Part shown: one piece after another, positions 23,073 through 32,732 of the stretch | Numbering within the stretch: position 1 is the stretch's first letter | Layout of the letters: each line of letters begins with the position of its first letter | Assembly (NCBI GenBank): GCA_964490725.1 | Contig: CAZBDU010000009.1 | Location: forward strand, 1-64,000 | DNA from: CAZBDU01 sp964490725 | Lineage (GTDB): Bacteria; Spirochaetota; Spirochaetia; SZUA-6; DRHE01 | Length of the DNA stretch: 64,000 bases | Reading direction: 5' to 3' | Translations under genes and position numbers: made by a program | Notes under the pieces: generated by a model | The model's input: the letters and a program-made list of their open reading frames with translations, nothing else | Database searches by the model: none | Told to the model about the DNA's origin: nothing

Positions 23073-23756
23073 ATGAATGACTGGCGCAAAGTATTGGTGA
23101 TCGTGGGCTTGCTCGGGGCACTGGCTCTGCCGGCGTTCGCAGACATCGGCGAGAACTTCGAAAGAGGCGGCATAGGGTTCGGCGGCGCCGCCGCGTTCTA
23201 CTACGATTTCTCCTACTTCCTGGACAGCACCAACCAGTATCGGTACTGGTACCTCGACGTGTACCCGCGGATCACCTTCCTTCTGGTCGACAACCTGGCC
23301 CTGCAGCTGGAGCCCAGTTTCTACTACCGGATCCAGCACAACGACAAGGCCAACATCTACCGGCGCATGTTCTTCGGCCTCAGCGGCTCGGTGACCTACT
23401 ATCTGGTTCCCGATCCACGCGCCATGCAGGGCCTGGTACCGGCGTTCGGGCTGGGGCTGGGCGTCACCATCGAGCCGGGCGTGGACGATCTGGTGGGCGG
23501 GGCCACCCAGGTGAACAACTACCTGTACACGGACGCCACCGTCGGCCCGAGGTTCGCTCTCTACTACTTCCTCACCGACCGGTTTTCTCCCTATGTCTCG
23601 GTGCAGCCGACGCTGTACTACACCCTCTCGGCCCAGGTAAGCGGGGCGCCTCTGGGCCTGACGGCCGCACAGAGAGCCCTGCTGAGGCTGAATGCGTACG
23701 TCGGCTTCACCTACCACGTGCCCAACAAAGACTACGCGGTGGTCAAGATCGAATAA
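23073..23756 (+). CDS. Outer-membrane beta-barrel protein
   Basis: 227 residues. A signal peptide ends ALALPAFA at about residue 23. The mature chain alternates aromatic and polar residues in short strands (AAFYYDFSYF, YWYLDVYPRITFLL, YVSVQPTLYYTL), as in 8- to 10-strand barrels. The C-terminus ends in Glu rather than the Phe usual for BAM substrates, though YVGFTYHV lies close to the end. GGAGG precedes the ATG. Monocistronic with its own promoter; a spirochaetal surface or porin-like protein is the likely role. Confidence 0.75.
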   Translation: MNDWRKVLVIVGLLGALALPAFADIGENFERGGIGFGGAAAFYYDFSYFLDSTNQYRYWYLDVYPRITFLLVDNLALQLEPSFYYRIQHNDKANIYRRMFFGLSGSVTYYLVPDPRAMQGLVPAFGLGLGVTIEPGVDDLVGGATQVNNYLYTDATVGPRFALYYFLTDRFSPYVSVQPTLYYTLSAQVSGAPLGLTAAQRALLRLNAYVGFTYHVPNKDYAVVKIE

Positions 23757-24049
23757 TCCCGCCTCCGGGCCGGGCCCGGCGTCACTCTTCAGGAAGGGCC
23801 GCCCCCCCACGGCGGGGACATGCACCAGGTGGGACTCTGCCGGCGTCGAGACCGGCCTCGGGGTGGCCAGGCACGATCCTGCGGCTGCCGCAGCCCGGTC
23901 GGTGCGTCTCCGGGGCCCGCCTGAAGGCGGCTCGCGCATTGCCGTCCGCCAGGTCCGCTCGTGCGCCAGTGCTGCTGTTTGACCTCCTCTAACATTCAAT
24001 ATGATATAACCATACCAATTCATCGCTTTCGGAGATCGACGGCGGGCAG

Positions 24050-24350
24050 GTGGAGCCGGTGAGCCTGATCGCCACAGGTCAGTTCAGGCTGAACGACATG
24101 ATCCCTCCCGAGGCCGAGCTGGCCGAGATGTTCAGCATCGGCCGCTCCACCGTCCGCGAAGCAATCAAGCTGTTCAACTATCTCGGAATCCTGAAGTCCG
24201 AGCCGGGCAAGGGGACCAGGGTCTGCGAGCAAACCAACATCTCCGTCGAGGCCCTCACCTGGTCGATCCTTCTCGGTAAGAAAGACATGGTCGAGATGAT
24301 CGAGCTGCGGGCCACCATGGAGGAGCGTGGCCACGGCGCGTTCGAGGTCC
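24050..24350 (+). pseudogene. GntR/FadR-type regulator remnant (N-terminal part)
   Basis: The first 100 codons encode a winged-helix domain of the GntR/FadR group: IPPEAELAEMFSIGRSTVREAI is split by the usual turn and followed by LGILKSEPGKGTRV and the start of the effector domain (MIELRATMEERG). Homology then stops abruptly and the frame runs on into unrelated sequence. A full regulator would need about 120 more residues. The AT-rich DNA just upstream has TTGACC (23979-23984) and TATGAT (24000-24005). The 293-bp gap before it holds nothing else recognisable. Confidence 0.72.
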
Positions 24351-24434
24351 GCGACCGCATCGAGGAGGAGAGTGGAAGGGCGGTGGTTTTTCGTGCCGAT
24401 CTGTCTTCGAGTGCGGAGCCGCCTCGCTGCTTGA

Positions 24435-24776
24435 GTGCAGGCGGCTTGCGAGAACCAGTCGTTCATGGCCCCGCCGGCCGAGCGTTTCGACTGGGACTAC
24501 ACCGACCACTGCGCAGTGATGCTCGAGCTGACGGCGCGCTTCCCGGACACCATCATTTGGGGGTCGGACTCGCCTGCCTACACCTACATCGTCCGCCGCC
24601 TGCAGGGGCCGGGAGTGTGGCAGGAGTTCCGCCTGAAGGGGACCTACGAAGAGGAGAAGGCCGCGCTGGACGCCCTGCCCGATGAGCTGCGCAAGAAGGC
24701 CGGCTCCGGGAACGCCGTGGCCTTCCTCTTCGGCTCCGGGGCCCGCCAGGAATCCCTGGAAACCGCGGCAGTTTGA
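24435..24776 (+). pseudogene. Amidohydrolase remnant (C-terminal part)
   Basis: About 105 residues match the C-terminal end of a TIM-barrel amidohydrolase: a metal-Asp strand in FPDTIIWGSDSPAYTYI and a terminal helix ending SGNAVAFLFG. The metal-binding HxH and the barrel strands before it are missing, so it cannot be a complete enzyme. It is fused in space to the GntR remnant, which suggests a deletion joined two genes. The lost gene may have belonged to the following catabolic cluster. Confidence 0.65.
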
Positions 24777-24789
24777 CAAGGCGCGGCGG

Positions 24790-26556
24790 ATGATCTACGA
24801 TGAGGCCACCAGCTCGCCTGAACTGCGGAGGGTTATGGACAGCAGCAAGTCGGCAGGGGGGCCGAAAGGCGTCGGAGCGCAGCGGGTAAAGGGGTCCCGG
24901 TACATCGCCGAGACGTTCAAAGGATACGGGGTCACCCACGTGTTCTTCGTGGACGCGATCCTCCGCCGGTCCCTCGTAGAGATGGAGGGCCTGGGAATCA
25001 AACGCGTGCTGACCCACTCGGAGAAGACCGCCGCCTACATGGCAGACGGCTACGCCAGGGTCTCCGGAAAGACCGGGGTGTGCATGTCCCAGTCCGTGGG
25101 AGCCGCGAACCTGGCCGCGGGGCTCCAGGACGCCTTCCTGGGGCTTTCTCCCGTGCTGGCCGTCACCGGCAGGAAGGCCCCGCTTCTCCAGTACCGCCAC
25201 GCCTACCAGGAGATCCTGCACAACCGGATGTTCGATCCGGTGACCAAGTACAACGTCTTCGTGGAACGCCCCGAGCAGCTGCCCTTTCTGATGCGGCAGG
25301 CCTTCCGGGAGGCCACCTCCGGGGCGCCGCGGCCGGTGCACATCGACGTGATGGGGCACGTGGGACAGGACACGGACACCTCGGAGATCGACGCCGGGTC
25401 CCTGCTGGCCGAAGAGAGGTTCGCCACCGCCCCCGCCCTGCGGGTGGAGCCGGCCCGGGAGGCCGTGCAGGAGGCGGTGAGCCTGCTCCAGAGCGCCGAG
25501 AAGCCGGTGATTATTGCCGGCGGCGGCGCGGTCCGATCGGGAGCCGGAAAAGAGGTAGCGGAGCTCGCGGAGACCCTTTCCATCCCGGTGGCGGTCACTT
25601 TGAACGGCAAGACCATCATTCCAGACGACCATCCGCTCAACCTGGGCGTGGTGGGCTCCTACGCCCGCTGGTGCGCGAACAAGACGGTCTCCCAGGCGGA
25701 CCTGGTGCTGCTGGTGGGCAACCGCGCCAGCGACATAGACACGAACGACTACACGGTCCCCCGGATCGGGACCCCGCTGATCCAGATCGACATCAATCCG
25801 GAGGAGCTGGGCCGAAGCTACCCGAACGCCGTCAGCCTCCACGGTGACGCCAGGGTCACGCTGCGGAGAATGATCGAGTCCGTCCGAAGCAGGCCCGATC
25901 GCGCCGGCTGGCTGCGCCAGGCCGCGGATGCTCTGAAAGGTTGGCGGAGGGAGTTCGATCCGCTTCAGGGTTCGGATGCCGTGCCGATCAGGCCGGAGCG
26001 CCTGTGCAGGGAGATCTCCACGCTTCTTCCTGCCGACGCGGTCCTGGTGGCCGACACGGGCTACTCGAGCATCTGGACCGGCATCATGGTGGACCTGAGC
26101 CACCGGGGCCAGTCCTACCTGAAGGCCGCCGGGTCCCTGGGCTGGGGGTTCCCGGCCGCTCTGGGCGCCAAGTGCGCCGCGCCGGAGCGCCCGGTGGTCT
26201 GCTTCACCGGGGACGGCGGGTTCTGGTATCACCTGTCGGAGCTGGAGACGGCCGCCCGCTGCGGAATCAACACCGTGACGGTGGTGAACAACAACCACAT
26301 CCTGGGCCAGTGCGAAGTGGGAGTCAACAGCGCCTACGGAGAGCGGGAAGGCAGGCGCGCGGAGATGTACGTTTTCCAGGAGACCGACTTCGCCAGGATC
26401 GCCGAGGACATGGGATGTTTGGGGATAAGGGTGGAGAACCCGCAGGAGATCGCGGGTGCCATCGAGAGAGCGTTGCGCGCCGGACGGCCCGCCGTGGTGG
26501 ACGTGGTGACTGACGGTTCGTGCAAGGCTCCGTGGATACCTTCGTATTCGTACTAA
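24790..26556 (+). CDS. Thiamine-diphosphate-dependent enzyme, acetolactate-synthase-like
   Basis: 588 residues in three domains. The catalytic Glu of the Pyr domain is in THSEKTAAYMADGYAR, the central domain has IIAGGGAVRSGAG and LLVGNRASDID, and the ThDP/Mg motif runs from FTGDGGFWYHL to VVNNNHILGQ. This is the fold of acetolactate synthase, glyoxylate carboligase, sulfoacetaldehyde acetyltransferase and benzoylformate decarboxylase; the sequence does not tell which. ATG 24790 is used; ATG 24835 with GGAGG close before it is an alternative. Followed after 40 bp by the importer genes, so it probably acts on the imported substrate. Confidence 0.85.
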   Translation: MIYDEATSSPELRRVMDSSKSAGGPKGVGAQRVKGSRYIAETFKGYGVTHVFFVDAILRRSLVEMEGLGIKRVLTHSEKTAAYMADGYARVSGKTGVCMSQSVGAANLAAGLQDAFLGLSPVLAVTGRKAPLLQYRHAYQEILHNRMFDPVTKYNVFVERPEQLPFLMRQAFREATSGAPRPVHIDVMGHVGQDTDTSEIDAGSLLAEERFATAPALRVEPAREAVQEAVSLLQSAEKPVIIAGGGAVRSGAGKEVAELAETLSIPVAVTLNGKTIIPDDHPLNLGVVGSYARWCANKTVSQADLVLLVGNRASDIDTNDYTVPRIGTPLIQIDINPEELGRSYPNAVSLHGDARVTLRRMIESVRSRPDRAGWLRQAADALKGWRREFDPLQGSDAVPIRPERLCREISTLLPADAVLVADTGYSSIWTGIMVDLSHRGQSYLKAAGSLGWGFPAALGAKCAAPERPVVCFTGDGGFWYHLSELETAARCGINTVTVVNNNHILGQCEVGVNSAYGEREGRRAEMYVFQETDFARIAEDMGCLGIRVENPQEIAGAIERALRAGRPAVVDVVTDGSCKAPWIPSYSY

Positions 26557-26596
26557 CCAAGCGGGTCCTGGACCCGGGCTTTCAAGGGGGTGCAGG

Positions 26597-27799
26597 ATGA
26601 TCAAGAAAACGAGTGCCGCGGCGATGGTGCTGCTGCTCGTCTTTGCCTCCGGCGCGTTTGCCACGGGGCAGGAGGAGACGAAGGCGACGACGGCCGAGGG
26701 TCCGATCCTCCTCGGCGCGGCCGTTTCACTGACTGGGAACCTGGCCCGAAACGGCCTGGATCAGCGCATGGGCTACGAGCTGTGGCAGGAGCAGGTCAAC
26801 GCCAAGGGAGGCATCCTGGGCAGGCAGGTCCAGCTGAAGATCTACGACGATCGCAGCGAGCCGGCAACCGGAGCCAGGCTGTACGAGAAGCTGATCACCG
26901 ACGACAAGGTGGACCTGCTGATCGGCCCCTACGGCAGCAGCGTGACCGCGGCGGTGAGCACCGCGGTGGAAAAATACAAGATGGTGATGATCGCACCGGG
27001 AGCCTCCTCCAAGGCCATCTGGGAGCGCGGCTACAGGTACGTGTTCCAGATGATCTCTCCGGCCCGCTACCAGCTCACCTCAGGCCTGGAGATCGCGAAG
27101 GAGCGGGGGTACAACCGCGTGGCGGTGATCAACGCGGACTCGGCCTTCCCGCGTGACCTGGCCGACGGGGCGCTTCAGGACATCAAGGAGATGGGCCTGC
27201 AGCTGGCCATGCACGAGGAGTATCCCGAGAAGATCGCTGACATGTCTTCCCTGGTCCTGAAGGTCAAGAACTCCAACCCGGACCTGGTGATCGCCGGCTC
27301 CTATCTTCCCGACGGGATCCTGCTGGCGCGCCAGGCCAAGTCCGCGAACCTCGCCCCGAAGATGATCATGTACGGGCCGGTGGGACCGTCTCTTCCCGAC
27401 TTCGTCAAGTCGCTGGGAGACACGGCGAACGGGCTGATGGGCGTGTCCCAGTGGGAGCCCAGCGCCAAGTATCCCGGATCCCCCGAGCTGGTGAAGGCGT
27501 TCCAGCAGAAGTTCCCCAACGAGTCCATCTCCTACAGCGTCGCCTCCGCCTACTCCTCCTGCGAGGTGCTGCGCCAGGCGGTGGAGAAGGCCGGCTCGCT
27601 GGATCAGGACAAGATCCGCCAGGAGATCCTGGCCATGGACGTGATGACCCCCTTCGGCCACTTCAAGGTGAGCCCGGAAGGGGCCCAGGTGGGGCACAAG
27701 ACCGTCATCGTCCAGGTGCAGAACGGCGAGAGGCTGGTGGTCTTTCCTCCGGAGGCCGCCGAAGCGTCGCTGCAATTGCCGTTTCCGGGCTGGAAGTAG
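26597..27799 (+). CDS. livJ: ABC importer substrate-binding protein, branched-chain amino acid (Leu/Ile/Val) type
   Basis: 400 residues. A signal peptide ends GAFA and is followed by TGQEET, the spirochaete-like start of the mature protein. The peripheral-binding-protein fold begins ILLGAAVSLTGNLARNG and continues RQVQLKIYDDRSEPATGARL and IGPYGSSVTAAVS. Such proteins bind amino acids, amides, urea or aromatic acids. GGGGGTGC precedes the ATG at 26597. It is first in a complete five-gene importer; a hairpin separates it from the permease genes. Confidence 0.9.
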   Translation: MIKKTSAAAMVLLLVFASGAFATGQEETKATTAEGPILLGAAVSLTGNLARNGLDQRMGYELWQEQVNAKGGILGRQVQLKIYDDRSEPATGARLYEKLITDDKVDLLIGPYGSSVTAAVSTAVEKYKMVMIAPGASSKAIWERGYRYVFQMISPARYQLTSGLEIAKERGYNRVAVINADSAFPRDLADGALQDIKEMGLQLAMHEEYPEKIADMSSLVLKVKNSNPDLVIAGSYLPDGILLARQAKSANLAPKMIMYGPVGPSLPDFVKSLGDTANGLMGVSQWEPSAKYPGSPELVKAFQQKFPNESISYSVASAYSSCEVLRQAVEKAGSLDQDKIRQEILAMDVMTPFGHFKVSPEGAQVGHKTVIVQVQNGERLVVFPPEAAEASLQLPFPGWK

Positions 27800-27863
27800 T
27801 CCGACGCGGTAACGACTCTATAGAGGATTCTCGAGCGGCTGCGGGAGGCGCTAGGTGTGTCCC

Positions 27864-27895
27864 GGCCGCAGCGCCCGGAGCAGGCGCTGCGGGCC
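27864..27895 (+). promoter_or_regulatory. Hairpin between binding-protein and permease genes
   Basis: GGCCGCAGCGCC (27864-27875) pairs with GGCGCTGC plus GGCC (27883-27890, 27892-27895), a 12-bp stem with a single bulged G and a 7-base loop. It lies 64 bp after the binding-protein stop. There is no T-tract, which fits partial termination or 3'-end protection that keeps binding-protein mRNA in excess. Confidence 0.6.
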
Positions 27896-27917
27896 TGAGG
27901 CGCCTTCAGGAGTTGTG

Positions 27918-28787
27918 ATGGAAGGACCGGCCATACTCGTACAGGTCTTGATCAACGGGGTGCTGCTCGCCGGCGTGTACGTCGTGGCGGCGGTGGGGCT
28001 GAACCTCATCTTCGGGGTGCTACGGGTAGCCAACATCGCCCACGGCGAGTTCATCATGATCGGCGGGTTCATCGTCTACTCGCTGTTCAGCCTGGGCATA
28101 TCGCCGATCCTCGGGACCCTGGTGATCATAGCCGTCCTGTTCGGGCTGGGCGTGCTGGTGGAACGCTTCATGGTGGAGAAGGTGATCTACCAGCCCATGG
28201 CCTACTCGTTGATGCTGCTGTACGCCGTGTCGATCATCCTGCGCAACCTGGGGCTGAACGTGTGGTCCCCCAACTTCGTCTCCGTCAACGTCCTCACCGG
28301 CTCGCTTCAGCTCGGCGCGGTGAGCGTGTCGTCCATCCGGCTGCTGGTCTTCCTCATCGCCGTGTGCTTCACCCTGGGGCTGATGTTCTTCCTCAGCAGA
28401 ACGGCTGCGGGAAAAGCCATCCGCGCCGCGATACAGAACCCGGAGCTGGCCAGCGCTTCGGGCATCGACGTGCGGCTGATCCGGACCCTCACCTTCGGCC
28501 TGGGAAGCGCGCTGGCGGGGATCGCCGGCACGTTCTTCATGATGATGTTCTCCATCAATCCCGAGGTGGGCGGCATGATGATCCTGAAGCTGTTCGCCAT
28601 CGTCATCGTGGGGGGTCTGGGCAACTATCTGGGTACCTTCGTGGGCGCTCTGGTGATCGCCTTCGCGGAAACGCTCACCGGCTTCTACCTGACCTCGCAG
28701 TTCGCCGACATGGCCGTGTTCGCCATCTTCCTGCTGGTGATCATTCTGCGGCCGCAGGGCCTGTTGGGAGGGAAAGCGCTGCAATGA
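27918..28787 (+). CDS. livH: Branched-chain-type ABC importer permease LivH
   Basis: 289 residues, about eight membrane segments. The family marks are LNLIFGVLRVANIAHGEF near the N-terminus and the EAA-like loop GRAIRAA variant TAAGKAIRAAIQNPELA. AGGAG lies five bases before the ATG at 27918; a longer reading from 27855 begins in the hairpin and is not used. The stop overlaps the livM start as ATGA. Confidence 0.92.
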   Translation: MEGPAILVQVLINGVLLAGVYVVAAVGLNLIFGVLRVANIAHGEFIMIGGFIVYSLFSLGISPILGTLVIIAVLFGLGVLVERFMVEKVIYQPMAYSLMLLYAVSIILRNLGLNVWSPNFVSVNVLTGSLQLGAVSVSSIRLLVFLIAVCFTLGLMFFLSRTAAGKAIRAAIQNPELASASGIDVRLIRTLTFGLGSALAGIAGTFFMMMFSINPEVGGMMILKLFAIVIVGGLGNYLGTFVGALVIAFAETLTGFYLTSQFADMAVFAIFLLVIILRPQGLLGGKALQ

Positions 28788-29788
28788 CCAAGAAGCGGAG
28801 CGCCCTGGTCGGCTACGGCGGGTTCCTGGCGGCTCTGATCGTGCTGGCGCTGCTTCCCACCTTCACCAGCGCCTACATCATCTCCTTTGCCTTTTCGCTC
28901 CTGATGAGCGTTTCCCTGGCTTACAGCTGGAACTTCATTTCCGGCTACACGGGCTACATCTCCTTCGGGCAGATCGGCATGTTCGGCATCGGCGCCTACG
29001 GGGCCGCGTTGCTGATACTGCGGCTGGGCATGCCCTGGCTGCTTGCCGCGGTCTGCGGAGCGGCGATCTCCGGGCTGGCGGCCATACCGGTGGGACTGGT
29101 GATGCTGCGGCTGAAGGGGCCGTATTTCGCGGTGGGCATGCTGGGGTTCTTTCAGTTCGTCGCGGCCGCTGCGGCGGTCTGGAAATCGCTGACCAATGGG
29201 GCCACCGGGCTGTACCTGCCGGCGGTTCTGGCCCTGGAGCCGATCTACTACGCGTTTCTGGTGCTGGCGGTCTGTATGTTCCTGGGCACCTGGCTGTTGG
29301 AGAAGTCCGTGTTCGGCCTGCGGCTGCGCTCGTTGAAGGAGGACGAGTACGGGGCGGAGGCGCTGGGAATCAACACCACCTTCTACAAGGTGTTCGCCTT
29401 TGCCATCAGCGCGGTGGGGTGCGGGCTGGCGGGAGGGATCCAGGCCTACTACATCAGCTACGTGAACCCGGAGACGGTCTTCAGCCCGCTTCTGAACCTG
29501 ACGATGATCGTCATGGTGCTGTTCGGAGGCCGGGGCAACCGCTGGGGACCCCTGGTAGGGGCCATCATTCTGGGGCTGCTCTCCGAGATCCTCTGGGCCA
29601 ACCTGCCCTACGTCTACCTGATCGTCTACGGCGCCATCATGGCCTTCATCATCATGTTCATGCCCTCCGGAGTGATGGGCTACGTGGGCGCCTTCAGGGA
29701 GAGGAGGATGGCCGCGCGTGAAGGAGGGGTGGAGGCCTCATCCTCCCAGGGCAGCGCGGAGAGTGCCGGAGTTGGGAAAGGCGGTTGA
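28784..29788 (+). CDS. livM: Branched-chain-type ABC importer permease LivM
   Basis: 334 residues, about ten membrane segments. Family marks are GYTGYISFGQIGMFGIGAY and the later LGINTTFYKVFAFAISA. The last 35 residues are a polar Ser/Gly tail (EGGVEASSSQGSAESAG) not usual in the family. The ATG overlaps the livH stop, and livG follows seven bases after the stop. Forms the transmembrane pore with LivH. Confidence 0.92.
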   Translation: MTKKRSALVGYGGFLAALIVLALLPTFTSAYIISFAFSLLMSVSLAYSWNFISGYTGYISFGQIGMFGIGAYGAALLILRLGMPWLLAAVCGAAISGLAAIPVGLVMLRLKGPYFAVGMLGFFQFVAAAAAVWKSLTNGATGLYLPAVLALEPIYYAFLVLAVCMFLGTWLLEKSVFGLRLRSLKEDEYGAEALGINTTFYKVFAFAISAVGCGLAGGIQAYYISYVNPETVFSPLLNLTMIVMVLFGGRGNRWGPLVGAIILGLLSEILWANLPYVYLIVYGAIMAFIIMFMPSGVMGYVGAFRERRMAAREGGVEASSSQGSAESAGVGKGG

Positions 29789-29795
29789 GGGATCG

Positions 29796-30544
29796 ATGGA
29801 TCGGAGCATCTTGAGCGTCCGGAACCTCACCAAGAGATTCGGGGGACTGACCGCCGTGGACGACTGCAGCTATGAGGTGTACGAGCGGACGATCACCGGG
29901 CTGATCGGGCCCAATGGCGCCGGGAAGACCACCATGTTCAACCTCATCTGCGGAAACCTCCGGCCCAACTCCGGAGAGATCTACTTCTACCAGCAGAGAA
30001 TCACGGACCTGAAGCCCTACCAGATTGCCCGAAAGGGGGTGGGGCGGACGTTTCAGATCACCCGCATCTTCAAGGGAATGAGCGTGTGGGACAATCTGCT
30101 GCTGGTGCCTCGCACCCGGGAAAACAGGGACATAGACGCCACCGGGAGGGCCAGGGAGATCCTGGAGACCATCGGCCTGAGCGCCCAGGCGCACAAGCGC
30201 GCGGGGGCGCTGCCCTACGGGCAGCAGAAGCTGGTGGAGTTCGCCCGCACGCACATGTGCTGTCCCAGGTTGGTGCTGATGGACGAGATCTTCGCAGGGC
30301 TCAATCCCGAGGAGATCGACCGCCAGATAGCCCTGATCCGGAAGCTGCGGGACACCACCGGCGTGACCTTCCTGGTGGTGGACCATGCGGTGAGCGTGGT
30401 CCTCCAGCTGTGCGAGGACATCATCGTCATGGACCAGGGGCGGATCCTTGCCCGCGGCGATCCACGAGAAATCGAAAACAACGAGAAGGTGGTGGAAGCA
30501 TACCTGGGAACGTTCTCCTCGGAGTCCCAGCTGGAGATGGAGTA

Positions 30545-30545
<1 letters not shown>
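29796..30545 (+). CDS. livG: Branched-chain-type ABC importer ATPase LivG
   Basis: 249 residues. Walker A is GPNGAGKTT, the Q-loop region is RTFQITRIF, and Walker B is LVLMDEIFAGLN. The signature motif is LPYGQQKLVEFART, that is, YGQQK in place of LSGGQ; LivG proteins often carry such a variant. H-loop His is in VVDHAV. GAGG lies shortly before the ATG at 29796. The stop shares one base with the livF start. Confidence 0.92.
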
Positions 30546-31267
<722 letters not shown>

Positions 31268-31290
31268 AGCCGGACTTCTGAGGACGGGAG

Positions 31291-31995
31291 ATGAAAGGAA
31301 AGCTTGTCGATCTGAGTCAGGAAATCTACAACGGGATGCCCGTCTACCCGGGGCACCAGCGGACGGCCATCTTCGAGGCCAAGAACCACGAGGAATCCAG
31401 GGCGGTCAACAGGACGGCTTTCAGCTCCACCACGATGGGGATCCTGATGTCCGACCACGGCCCCACCCACGTGGACGCCTTCAGCCATCTGGACCCCAGC
31501 CCGGAGGCGGAGACCGTGGACAGGCTGCCCCTGGAGCTGTTCTACACGCCGGCGGTGTGCCTGGACGTCTCGCACCGCAAACCCGGGGAGTACATCACGG
31601 TGAAGGACCTGGAGCAGGCATCCGCCCGGGCGGGCCTGGAGGTCCGGCGGGGCATGACCCTGCTCCTCTACACGGGCCACTACGACCGCAGCTATCCGGG
31701 GATCGACTACCTGATGAGCTACCCCGGGCTGAACCGGGGGGCCATGCTGTGGATCGCCGACAAGGGAATCGTGAACGTCGGTGTGGATTCCCCCAGCATC
31801 GACAGCTCCGGGGAGATGAAGGAAAAGAACTACCCGGCCCACACGGTTGCCAGGGAGCGCAAGATCCTGAACATGGAGAACCTGGCCCACCTGGACGAGG
31901 TGGCGGGCAGGGAGTTCATCTTCATCGGCTTCCCCCTGCTCATCCGGGGGGGCAGCGGCTCGCCCATCCGCGCGGTGGCGCTGCTTCCGGAGTAG
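31291..31995 (+). CDS. Cyclase-family metal-dependent hydrolase (kynurenine formamidase-like)
   Basis: 234 residues. The metal-binding motif HGPTHVDAFSH corresponds to the family H-x-GTH-x-D-x3-H. The N-terminus VDLSQEIYNGMPVYPGHQ and the late segment FIFIGFPLLIRGGSGSPIR are also family features. Members hydrolyse N-formylkynurenine, cyclic amides or isatin-like compounds. It ends the livJHMGF operon, with a terminator-like hairpin right after the stop, so it probably processes the imported compound. Exact substrate unknown. Confidence 0.86.
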   Translation: MKGKLVDLSQEIYNGMPVYPGHQRTAIFEAKNHEESRAVNRTAFSSTTMGILMSDHGPTHVDAFSHLDPSPEAETVDRLPLELFYTPAVCLDVSHRKPGEYITVKDLEQASARAGLEVRRGMTLLLYTGHYDRSYPGIDYLMSYPGLNRGAMLWIADKGIVNVGVDSPSIDSSGEMKEKNYPAHTVARERKILNMENLAHLDEVAGREFIFIGFPLLIRGGSGSPIRAVALLPE

Positions 31996-31996
31996 G

Positions 31997-32020
31997 GGCC
32001 GGGCCCGGCGGGGCCCGGCC
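31997..32020. terminator. GC-rich hairpin between convergent genes
   Basis: GGCCGGGCCC (31997-32006), loop GGCG, GGGCCCGGCC (32011-32020): a perfect 10-bp stem starting two bases after the cyclase stop and 15 bases before the end of the convergent cupin gene. No T-tract. Confidence 0.55.
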
Positions 32021-32035
32021 CGGCCGCCTGGACAC

Positions 32036-32482
32036 CTACCAGCCCGTGGTCTCCCCGCCTTCGGTGGCGATCAGAATGAAGGCCATCACGCACGGCTCCT
32101 TACCGCGGTTGGACCAGTTGTGGATGGTGCCCCTCTGGATCACCACGTCTCCGGCCCGCAGGTGAACCTCTCCCTCGTCCAGCTGCATCCACAGCTCGCC
32201 GGAGACCACGATCCCGTAGTCGATGGTGTCGGTCCTGTGCCAGCGTTCCGTCACTCCAGGCTGGAAGCGGGCAAAGCGGAACACCGAGCCGTTTGCCAGA
32301 CTGGTGCCGAGGTCCCACTCCACCGGATCTTCCTCGGTGAGGCGGGCGGGAAGCGACTCGGTGGCCCAGAGCTCCACCCTCTCGAAGCCGGGCCTGCCGG
32401 CCTGGCTGTCCATTTCGCTGTCCCACTTCACGACGCTCTTGCCGTCCTTGTTGTGGCCGGTTACGACCCGTCTGACCTTCAT
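32036..32482 (-). CDS. Cupin-domain protein
   Basis: 148 residues. A single cupin barrel is visible: ERWHRTDTIDYGIVVSGE (motif 1, with His and Glu/Asp ligands), GDVVIQRGTIHNWSN (motif 2). It resembles the cupins found beside cyclic-acid or aromatic catabolic genes that isomerise or sense the substrate. GGAGG is seven bases before the ATG at 32482; longer readings cross the promoter of the opposite gene. Oriented against its neighbours, so separately expressed. Confidence 0.85.
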   Translation of the reverse strand: MKVRRVVTGHNKDGKSVVKWDSEMDSQAGRPGFERVELWATESLPARLTEEDPVEWDLGTSLANGSVFRFARFQPGVTERWHRTDTIDYGIVVSGELWMQLDEGEVHLRAGDVVIQRGTIHNWSNRGKEPCVMAFILIATEGGETTGW

Positions 32483-32663
32483 GGGGGAAACCTCCGCGCC
32501 TTTTCTTGCCCGCCACCCAGGTGCGTCGCCACTGTTCCGGGGCGGGGGCGGGTCAAGGCGAAGTATAGGGGAAGGAGGGCGCCGCATCAAGCCGCGCCTC
32601 CGGCAGGGCGAGCCGGCCGCGAGCCCGGCAGCACGGAGCAGCTTCTGCGCCTTCCCAGGTCGC

Positions 32664-32692
32664 TTTACAGCCGCGGAGGAATCAAATACTGT
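32664..32692 (+). promoter_or_regulatory. Possible promoter of the CoA-transferase genes
   Basis: TTTACA (32664-32669), 17 bp, TACTGT (32687-32692), about 40 bp before the ATG at 32733. The -10 match is poor. The remainder of 32483-32732 shows no gene. Confidence 0.28.
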
Positions 32693-32732
32693 GGAATGGC
32701 AACGCTTCAGAAGCCCATCAGGGAGCTGTGGA

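Noticed and set aside
24050..24685. Full-length 211-residue GntR protein
   Set aside because: Only the first 100 residues match; the rest is Arg/Pro-rich out-of-frame translation of the amidohydrolase remnant.
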